Below, piece by piece: positions 6,241-10,694 of a stretch of DNA of 10,694 nt. Origin of the DNA: Planctomycetota bacterium (GTDB lineage Bacteria > Planctomycetota > Phycisphaerae > Sedimentisphaerales > Anaerohalosphaeraceae); NCBI GenBank assembly GCA_030637065.1, contig DAOVVQ010000124.1, forward strand, positions 1 through 10,694, in the 5' to 3' direction. The translations under genes and the position numbers were made by a program. Below the pieces are notes generated by a model. That model made no database searches. It worked only from the letters and a program-made list of their open reading frames with translations, and was not told the origin of the DNA. Position 1 is the stretch's first letter. The number at the start of each line of letters is the position of its first letter.

Positions 6241-7200
6241 ATGGGTCAGAAGACATCACCAATAGGTTTTAGGACAGGCATAACGCTTGGGTGGCAGAGT
6301 ACGTGGTTTGCGCCCAAGGCCAATTACGGCGATTTTCTGATTGAGGACTTCAAGATCAGAGAATATGTTGATAAGCGTTTCAACCGGCAGCCTCCGTATT
6401 CGGCGGTGTCGAAGGTTGAGATCGCCCGGACTCGCAACGAGGTGAAGGTTACGCTTCACACCGCGCGTCCCGGCATGGTGATCGGTCCTCGCGGTGCAGA
6501 GGTCGAGAGCCTCAAGGAAGAGCTGGAAGTTCTTATCGACCGTAAGATCAACGTTAATGTTATCGAGATAAAAGAGCCTTCACTGGATGCGACGCTGGTC
6601 GCCGAGGGGATAGCCGAACAGTTGAAGAAGCGTGCCTCGTATCGCAGGACCATGAAGATGTCCTGTGAGAACGCGATGAACGCCGGAGCCAAGGGTGTCA
6701 AGATCCTATGCGGCGGTCGTCTTGGCGGTGCCGAGATAGCCCGCAGTGAAACTCAGAAATTAGGCAGTATCCCGCTGCAGACGCTCGATGCCAATGTAGA
6801 TTACGGCACAGCGACAGCGAGAACGACATACGGTGCGGTGGGAATTAAGGTTTGGATATATAAAGGTAAGTTCGGTGAAGAGATCGTTCCGATCAGCCGG
6901 CCCAGACGTCAGGGCAGAGGTGGCCCGGGTGGTGGCGGCGGTAGACGCGGTCCTGGTGGACCGGGTGGCGGCGGTCCGGGTGGCAGAGGCGGCGGTGGTA
7001 GAGGTGGTCCCGGTGGCGGCGGCAGAACGGCCTCCAGAGGCGGCGGTCGCGGCGATGTAGCCAAGACGAGAACGGCACCTGCGGCGAAAGCGGCACCGGA
7101 AGTTAAGAATGATGCTGCCCAGGCACCGGCGACGGATGCTCCGAGCCAGCCAGCCAATCAGCCGCCGGCGACTCCGGATACGGCTGCCGATAAGAAGTAG
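6241..7200 (+). CDS. rpsC: 30S ribosomal protein uS3 with RGG-rich C-terminal tail
   Basis: uS3 forms part of the mRNA entry channel of the 30S head and contributes to ribosomal mRNA helicase activity. Residues 1-220 are the normal protein: MGQKTSPIGFRTGI start, type-II KH domain with VIGPRG (80-85), the basic helix with RR at 135-136 and K139 (equivalent to E. coli Arg131, Arg132 and Lys135), GRLGGAEIARSE, and TTYGAVGIKVWIYKG. Residues 221-319 are an extra tail. Residues 221-272 are Gly/Arg-rich with four RGG motifs (226, 249, 254, 266); 273-319 is rich in Ala, Pro, Lys and Asp, looks disordered and ends in DKK. E. coli uS3 has 233 residues, so this one is about 85 longer. The tail would lie on the solvent side near mRNA entry. 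A role in RNA binding is inferred from composition only. Confidence 0.97.
   Translation: MGQKTSPIGFRTGITLGWQSTWFAPKANYGDFLIEDFKIREYVDKRFNRQPPYSAVSKVEIARTRNEVKVTLHTARPGMVIGPRGAEVESLKEELEVLIDRKINVNVIEIKEPSLDATLVAEGIAEQLKKRASYRRTMKMSCENAMNAGAKGVKILCGGRLGGAEIARSETQKLGSIPLQTLDANVDYGTATARTTYGAVGIKVWIYKGKFGEEIVPISRPRRQGRGGPGGGGGRRGPGGPGGGGPGGRGGGGRGGPGGGGRTASRGGGRGDVAKTRTAPAAKAAPEVKNDAAQAPATDAPSQPANQPPATPDTAADKK
6913..7057 (+). repeat. Low-complexity GGT/GGC-rich tract in rpsC
   Basis: This part of rpsC is built from imperfect repeats of glycine codons (GGT, GGC) broken by CCG/CCC and AGA/CGC codons, and encodes the Gly/Arg-rich segment of the uS3 tail. Such tracts can change length by slippage, so the exact repeat count may vary between strains or assemblies. 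The reverse strand reads as an artefactual proline-rich frame. Confidence 0.7.
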
Positions 7201-7227
7201 TAATGGACTTATAAAGGAACGCTTACA

Positions 7228-7650
7228 ATGGCATTAATGCCCAAAAGAGTTAAATATCGCAAGCAGCAGCGCGGCAAGATGAAAGGTAATGCCAGCCGGA
7301 CTAATTTTGTTGCTTTTGGTGAGTACGGATTGCAGACCCTCGAGACGCACTGGATTACGGGCAGGCAGATAGAGGCTGGCAGAATTGCCGCGACACATTA
7401 TCTGCATCGTGAGGGCAAGGTTTATATTCGTATATTTCCGCACCATTCGTATACGGCCAAGCCGTTGGAAACTCGAATGGGAAAAGGCAAGGCTGAGATC
7501 GCCGGATGGGTGGCCAGGGTCAAGCCCGGAACCGTTCTTTATGAAATAGGTGGAGTTCCGGAAGATGTGGCCAAGATCGCATTGTTGCGTGTTGCCCACA
7601 AGATGCCGGTTAAATGCAGGTTTGTAACCCGCAGGCATTCGATAGCATAA
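7228..7650 (+). CDS. rplP: 50S ribosomal protein uL16
   Basis: uL16 is a late-assembly 50S protein that organises the A-site tRNA region. The 140-residue product (E. coli 136) shows PKRVKYRKQQRGKMKG, FGEYGLQTLE, the RQIEAGRIAATHYL helix, KVYIRIFPHHSYTAKPLETRMGKGK and KPGTVLYEIGGVPED. Arg83 in KPLETRMGKG corresponds to E. coli Arg81, the residue hydroxylated by YcfD there; whether it is modified here is unknown. Two ATGs are possible: 7228, with AAAGGA about ten bases upstream, or 7237, about 19 bases from that site. The first is chosen on spacing. It lies 27 nt after rpsC and 12 nt before rpmC. Confidence 0.97.
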   Translation: MALMPKRVKYRKQQRGKMKGNASRTNFVAFGEYGLQTLETHWITGRQIEAGRIAATHYLHREGKVYIRIFPHHSYTAKPLETRMGKGKAEIAGWVARVKPGTVLYEIGGVPEDVAKIALLRVAHKMPVKCRFVTRRHSIA

Positions 7651-7662
7651 CAGGAAGATAAA

Positions 7663-7860
7663 ATGAACGCTTCAGAAATACGTGAATTAAGAGATGACGA
7701 ACTGCGTGACCGGCTTGATGATCTGGAAAAGCAGCTTTTTGGCCTGCGAAGTCAGGCTGTAACGGAGAAACTGGAAAATAGTCACGCCATTGGCAATGCC
7801 AGGCGGGATATTGCCAGGGTCAAGACGATAATGAGAGAAAAGCAGTTGCAGGGCGAATAG
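7663..7860 (+). CDS. rpmC: 50S ribosomal protein uL29
   Basis: uL29 is a small helical-hairpin protein beside uL23 at the tunnel exit, near the docking site of trigger factor and SRP. The 65-residue product has normal length and the family pattern: an N-terminal ASEIRELRDDELRDRLDDLEKQLFGLRSQ helix and a second helix with the conserved N-A-R-R-D-I-A-R-V-K-T stretch. The ATG follows AGGA in the 12-nt gap after rplP. The stop codon overlaps the Shine-Dalgarno sequence of rpsQ, so the genes are tightly packed. Confidence 0.97.
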   Translation: MNASEIRELRDDELRDRLDDLEKQLFGLRSQAVTEKLENSHAIGNARRDIARVKTIMREKQLQGE

Positions 7861-7866
7861 GAATTT

Positions 7867-8127
7867 ATGGAATCAGAGAAGATTAAAAAAACCAGGCGAG
7901 CCGTCGTTGTTAGTAAGAGCGGCGACAAGAGTATCAAGGTTCAGATCAACTACAAGATCAAGCATCCGGTTTACGGCAAGTATGTCAAGCGCCGTACGAA
8001 TCTTGGTGTTCATGACGAGACGAACCAGGCTGGCGTTGGCGATGTGGTTGATATCACAGAATGCCGTCCGATGAGTAAGACTAAGAGTTGGCGGCTGGTA
8101 AAAGTAGTTGAAAAAGCAATAGAATAG
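7867..8127 (+). CDS. rpsQ: 30S ribosomal protein uS17
   Basis: uS17 is a primary 16S rRNA-binding protein of the 30S body with an OB-fold. The 86-residue product (E. coli 84) shows the family pattern: TRRAVVVSKSGDKSIKVQI, the HPVYGKYVKRRTNLGVHDE loop, and VGDVVDITECRPMSKTKSWRLVKVV. The ATG is supported by AGGA (7859-7862), which overlaps the rpmC stop codon. Its own stop (8125-8127) overlaps the likely ribosome binding site of rplN. It is the last gene of the S10 group, with no terminator before the spc genes. Confidence 0.98.
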   Translation: MESEKIKKTRRAVVVSKSGDKSIKVQINYKIKHPVYGKYVKRRTNLGVHDETNQAGVGDVVDITECRPMSKTKSWRLVKVVEKAIE

Positions 8128-8139
8128 AGGGCCAGAGGA

Positions 8140-8529
8140 TTGATTCAACAGGAAACAATGCTGAATATTGCCGACAATAGCGGCGTAAAGACGGCACAGT
8201 GTATTAAGGTGTTGGGCAGAGGCAGCAGCCGTAAGAGCAAGAAGACTCGCCCGACAGCGACGGTCGGTGATGTCATCTGTGTGGCGATCAAGAAGCATCT
8301 GCCGAACTGCCAGCTCGATACGAAAAAGGTACACAAGTGTGTGATCATCCGGACAAAATATCCGATTCGTCGCCCTGACGGCAGTTATGTCAGATTCGAC
8401 AGCAACGCCGCGGTCATGATCGATGCTGACAGCAACCCGGTCGGGACCCGTATTTTCGGTGCGGTGGCGAGAGAATTGCGTGAAAAGAACTTTATGAAAA
8501 TAGTATCATTGGCAAACGAGGTGGTATAG
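8140..8529 (+). CDS. rplN: 50S ribosomal protein uL14 (TTG start)
   Basis: uL14 sits at the subunit interface, contacts 16S rRNA helix 14 and is where the silencing factor RsfS binds. The 129-residue product (E. coli 123) reads MIQQETMLNIADNSG, CIKVLG, then VGDVICVAIKK, RRPDGSYVRFDSNAAV, GTRIFGAVARELR and FMKIVSLANEVV. The start is TTG at 8140. It is the only possible start between the in-frame stop at 8125-8127 and the conserved core, it matches the family start exactly, and GAGGG (8127-8131) lies eight bases upstream. Residues about 27-41 are a basic Ser/Lys/Arg-rich loop about seven residues longer than in E. coli. Confidence 0.96.
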   Translation: MIQQETMLNIADNSGVKTAQCIKVLGRGSSRKSKKTRPTATVGDVICVAIKKHLPNCQLDTKKVHKCVIIRTKYPIRRPDGSYVRFDSNAAVMIDADSNPVGTRIFGAVARELREKNFMKIVSLANEVV

Positions 8530-8571
8530 CCCGCTTTGATGCCCGATGGGCCGATTAAACGAGAAAAAACT

Positions 8572-8910
8572 ATGGCAATGCACGTTAAAAAAGGTGATAT
8601 GGTAGAGATCGTTTCAGGCGATAACCGCGGTTCGACCGGAAAGGTCATGCGGGTCGATCCTGACAAGAAAAGGGTCTGGGTCGAAGGTCTCAACCTTGCA
8701 CATAAACATGTCCGTCCTTCGCAGCAGAATCCGCAGGGCGGAAGGATTCGTGTCGAAAAGCCGATTCACATCAGCAATGTGCTTCCGGTGAATCCGAAAA
8801 GTTCACGCGGCAGCCGGGTGGGCTTTGAGACAGACAAAAACGGCGGTAAGAAGCGTGTAGCGTTGGGCGGCGCCGAACTTGGCGTGGTCCGCAAGGGCAA
8901 AAAGGGTTAA
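8572..8910 (+). CDS. rplX: 50S ribosomal protein uL24
   Basis: uL24 is an assembly-initiator protein that binds the 5' region of 23S rRNA and lies near the tunnel exit. The 112-residue product (E. coli 104) begins MAMHVKKGDMVEIVSG and carries the KOW motif (about residues 7-33: K-K-G-D, G-D-N-R-G-S-T-G-K-V), then VEGLNLAHKHVRPS, GGRIRVEKPIHISNV and SRVGFETDKNGGKKRV. Three other in-frame starts exist: TTG 8536, ATG 8539 and ATG 8578. The ATG at 8572 is chosen because the family normally starts a few residues before KKGD, though its Shine-Dalgarno sequence is weak (GAGAAAA). GAGGTGG at 8519-8525 might serve 8536 or 8539, so a 12- or 11-residue N-terminal extension cannot be ruled out. Confidence 0.94.
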   Translation: MAMHVKKGDMVEIVSGDNRGSTGKVMRVDPDKKRVWVEGLNLAHKHVRPSQQNPQGGRIRVEKPIHISNVLPVNPKSSRGSRVGFETDKNGGKKRVALGGAELGVVRKGKKG

Positions 8911-8950
8911 GTTGCTTACAAATAGTTGAGCGATTGGATAAGGTTTACGA

Positions 8951-9493
8951 ATGTCAAGACTGAGAGATATATATAAGTCCAAGGTGATTGCGGGAATGCA
9001 GGAGAAATTCGCCTACAAGAGTGTCATGGCGGTGCCCCGCATGGAAAAGGTTGTCGTGTCAATGGGTGTTGGCAAGTCGATCGCCGAGAAGAAGTATATG
9101 GACAATGCCATAAAGGATATTGCGGTGATAACCGGCCAGAAGGCCCTGGTCTGCAAGGCCAAGAAGAGTGTGTCGAACTTTAAGGTCCGGGAGGAAATGG
9201 ATACCGGCCTGAAGGTCACACTTCGCCGCGAGCGAATGTTCGAGTTTATGGACCGACTGATCAATCTGGCGATCCCGCGTGTGAAGGACTTTAGGGGACT
9301 AAACCCCAAGAGCTTCGACGGGCGAGGAAATTACTCGATGGGCCTGGACGAACAGAGCGCGTTTCCCGAGATCGACCCCTCTAGGATAGAGACCCAGCAG
9401 GGTATGAATATAACGTTTGTGACGACCGCTGAGACGAACGACGAAGGAAGAGAACTACTTCGCCTCTTCGGAATGCCCTTCAAAGAAGACTGA
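8951..9493 (+). CDS. rplE: 50S ribosomal protein uL5
   Basis: uL5 binds 5S rRNA in the central protuberance and contacts P-site tRNA and uS13 (bridge B1b). The 180-residue product (E. coli 179) is complete: LRDIYKSKVIAGMQEKF, VPRMEKVVVSMGVG, ITGQKALVCKAKKSVSNFKVR, the conserved VTLRRERMFEFMDRL, PRVKDFRGLNPKSFDGRGNYSMGL and FPEIDPSRI. The ATG follows GGATAAGG with seven bases between. In E. coli uS8 represses the spc operon at the rplE start; I do not see a clear uS8-type site here. A 169-nt gap with a G-rich hairpin follows. Confidence 0.98.
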   Translation: MSRLRDIYKSKVIAGMQEKFAYKSVMAVPRMEKVVVSMGVGKSIAEKKYMDNAIKDIAVITGQKALVCKAKKSVSNFKVREEMDTGLKVTLRRERMFEFMDRLINLAIPRVKDFRGLNPKSFDGRGNYSMGLDEQSAFPEIDPSRIETQQGMNITFVTTAETNDEGRELLRLFGMPFKED

Positions 9494-9662
9494 GGGCCTG
9501 TGGGCTGAAGGGGGGGAAAGCCCCCTGGGGGCCAAAGGGCGTAACGGCTGGTGCTGGATCAGTTGGGCCGGTCGGCTGGTGGATGCGAAGGATTGCGGTG
9601 GTAAAAAGAGGCTGTGATGTGGCAGCGAAAGAATTAAAGTGAATCGTTTTTGGAGCTTATAG
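9494..9662 (+). promoter_or_regulatory. rplE-rpsN spacer with G/C-run hairpin
   Basis: This is the longest gap inside the spc part of the cluster. Near its start, A-G5 (9509-9514) can pair with C5-T (9521-9526) around a GGAAAG loop, and GGCC (9495-9498) could pair with GGCC (9530-9533) outside it. There are several more G-runs and no T-run, so it is not a standard terminator. It may be a pause, processing or attenuation element. GGAG (9651-9654) is the rpsN ribosome binding site. No gene is seen. Confidence 0.4.
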
Positions 9663-9848
9663 ATGTCTACGAAGGCATTGGAAAACAAGGCAAGAAAAGA
9701 GCCGAAATTTCGGAGCAGAGGTTATACGCGTTGCGAGATTTGCGGCAGGAGCAGGGCGGTCTACCGCAAGTTCAAGATTTGCCGTATCTGTTTCAGGACG
9801 ATGGCAAACGCCGGCCAGATTCCGGGAATGAAAAAGGCCAGTTGGTAG
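9663..9848 (+). CDS. rpsN: 30S ribosomal protein uS14, zinc-binding short form
   Basis: uS14 is a late-assembling protein of the 30S head next to uS3 and uS10. The 61-residue product is the short, zinc-binding (C+) form: C24-x2-C27 and C40-x2-C43 form the zinc ribbon, followed by RTMANAGQIPGMKKASW, the usual C-terminal signature. The longer zinc-free form (about 100 residues, as in E. coli) would need a separate gene elsewhere. The ATG follows GGAG (9651-9654) eight bases upstream. A longer overlapping frame (9650-9874) is out of register with the family and is not real. Confidence 0.97.
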   Translation: MSTKALENKARKEPKFRSRGYTRCEICGRSRAVYRKFKICRICFRTMANAGQIPGMKKASW

Positions 9849-9872
9849 CACAGGCGATAATGACGGATATTT

Positions 9873-9898
9873 AACAGGGGCATGTTGGTCCTGTTTTT
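9873..9898 (+). terminator. Weak terminator-like hairpin between rpsN and rpsH
   Basis: AACAGGG (9873-9879) can pair with TCCTGTT (9889-9895), seven pairs including one G-U, around a 9-nt loop. A short T-run (9894-9898) partly overlaps the stem. It resembles an intrinsic terminator but is weak, and it lies inside an operon, so it would act at most as a partial attenuator reducing rpsH and rplF expression. Confidence 0.35.
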
Positions 9899-9949
9899 GA
9901 GGTTGTTTCCAGGGAAAAAATAAGAGTTCAGGGCGTTGGAGCAGTATAG

Positions 9950-10348
9950 ATGAGTTTGAGTGACCCTATAGCGGATATGCTTACGAGAATACGCAACGGC
10001 GGGCGCGTCGGCAAGAAAGAGGTCAGGATCAGGGCCTCCAGAGTTTGCCGTGGTATCGCCGAAGTGTTGAAGGAAGAGGGCTATATCAAGGATTACGATT
10101 TCATAGAAGATGGCAAACAGGGTATAGTTCGCGTTTTTCTGAAATACTCGAACCTTGGTCAGCATGTGATTACCGAGATCAGCCGGGTCAGCAAGCCCGG
10201 ACGGCGGATTTACGGTGGTACCGATGACCTGCCGGATGTCCTCGGCGGGCTGGGTATCACAATAGTGTCAACGAGTAAAGGTGTAATGAGCGATAGAAAT
10301 TGCCGCAAGGACAATGTCGGCGGCGAGTTAATTTGTACGGTGAACTAA
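9950..10348 (+). CDS. rpsH: 30S ribosomal protein uS8
   Basis: uS8 is a primary 16S rRNA-binding protein of the central domain and, in E. coli, the translational repressor of the spc operon. The 132-residue product (E. coli 130) starts MSLSDPIADMLTRIRNG and contains the RASRVCRGIAEVLKEEGYIKDY helix, ITEISRVSKPGRRIYGG, LGGLGITIVSTSKGVMSDRN and the terminal VGGELICTV block. The ATG is preceded by a GGAG site about eight bases upstream. Its TAA stop directly abuts the rplF ATG, so the two genes are probably translated by reinitiation. A terminator-like hairpin precedes it. Confidence 0.98.
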   Translation: MSLSDPIADMLTRIRNGGRVGKKEVRIRASRVCRGIAEVLKEEGYIKDYDFIEDGKQGIVRVFLKYSNLGQHVITEISRVSKPGRRIYGGTDDLPDVLGGLGITIVSTSKGVMSDRNCRKDNVGGELICTVN

Positions 10349-10694
10349 ATGAGTCGAATAGGAAAAAAACCGATATCAATTCCCTCCGGTGTAAAGGTGG
10401 AACAGAGCGGCAACGTCGTTAAGGCTACCGGTCCGAAGGGAACCCTGCAGGTGGATTGCCACCAGGCGATCAATGTTGCGGTCAATGACGGCAAGGAGAT
10501 CGTGGTCAGTAACCCACAGGAAGGCGATCGTCAGTGTCGTGCGCTTCATGGTACCGTTCGATCCCTGATCAACAATATGATCATCGGTGTCAGCAAGGGT
10601 TTTGAAAGAAAAATGCAGATTTTCGGCACCGGCTATAACGTCAAGGAGCAGGGTGGCAAAATGATCCTGCAGGTTGGCTACTGTCATCCGGTCG
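10349..10694 (+). CDS. rplF: 50S ribosomal protein uL6, 3'-truncated by window edge
   Basis: uL6 binds 23S rRNA helix 97 near the sarcin-ricin loop and supports elongation-factor function. The first 115 codons are visible; the family is usually about 180 residues. The start reads MSRIGKKPISIPSGVKV, followed by VKATGPKGTL, ALHGTVRSLINNMIIGVSKGFERKMQIFGTGYNVKEQGGK and LQVGYCHPV, the standard first domain and the start of the second. The ATG follows the rpsH TAA with no gap and has no obvious Shine-Dalgarno sequence, which fits translational coupling. The gene runs off the window end intact. Confidence 0.97.
   Translation, partial: MSRIGKKPISIPSGVKVEQSGNVVKATGPKGTLQVDCHQAINVAVNDGKEIVVSNPQEGDRQCRALHGTVRSLINNMIIGVSKGFERKMQIFGTGYNVKEQGGKMILQVGYCHPV

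Noticed and set aside
6909..7157. Proline-rich frame on the - strand
   Set aside because: Reverse complement of the Gly-rich tract of rpsC; compositional artefact.
8911..8990. E. coli-like uS8 repressor site at the rplE start
   Set aside because: I looked for the 16S helix-21-like structure and found no convincing match.
9650..9874. 74-codon frame overlapping rpsN
   Set aside because: Out of register with the clear zinc-binding uS14 frame at 9663-9848.
1..10694. Mobile elements, CRISPR arrays, tRNA, rRNA or defence genes
   Set aside because: None seen; apart from the gaps described, the window is filled by translation genes in conserved order.

Overview
The window is a contiguous stretch of the bacterial str-S10-spc ribosomal protein cluster, all on the + strand. 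It starts inside fusA (EF-G) and ends inside rplF (uL6). Between them lie rpsJ, rplC, rplD, rplW, rplB, rpsS, rplV, rpsC, rplP, rpmC, rpsQ (complete S10 operon in standard order) and rplN, rplX, rplE, rpsN, rpsH (first part of the spc operon). The organism looks like a planctomycete, probably of the class Phycisphaerae. This rests on remembered family features: the uL4 'RDFGKRMPKKQRRLAR' block, the uS3 'SETQKLGSIPLQTL' block, and the extended uL22 and uS3. It is an inference, not a search result.

Layout: 1-1903 is the 3' part of fusA. 1904-2338 is the only long gene-free stretch. It opens with a near-consensus sigma70-type promoter (TTGACA, 17 bp, TATAAA) overlapping the fusA stop codon, followed by a leader of about 400 nt with several small hairpins and an AT-rich block. 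No tuf gene lies between fusA and rpsJ, where many bacteria have one. 2339-8127 is the S10 operon and 8140-10694 the start of the spc operon. No convincing terminator separates the two, so S10 and spc are probably co-transcribed. Gaps of 50-170 nt between several genes hold hairpins, notably between rpsJ and rplC, rplE and rpsN, and rpsN and rpsH.

Functionally every gene is a translation component: EF-G drives translocation, uS10/uS19/uS3/uS17/uS14/uS8 build the 30S subunit, and uL3/uL4/uL23/uL2/uL22/uL16/uL29/uL14/uL24/uL5/uL6 build the 50S subunit.

The content is housekeeping, but several proteins carry unusual additions. uL22 has a roughly 72-residue N-terminal domain that reads like a Cro/C1 (XRE-type) helix-turn-helix. 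uS3 has a roughly 100-residue tail with an RGG-rich segment and then an Ala/Pro-rich segment. uL14 has an insertion of about 7 residues, and the uL3 and uL22 loops that reach toward the ribosome core are altered. uL2 departs from the near-universal NPVDHPHGGG motif. I see no mobile element, CRISPR array, tRNA or rRNA, and no evidence for a new stand-alone system. The best candidates for novelty are the uL22 fusion and the uS3 tail.
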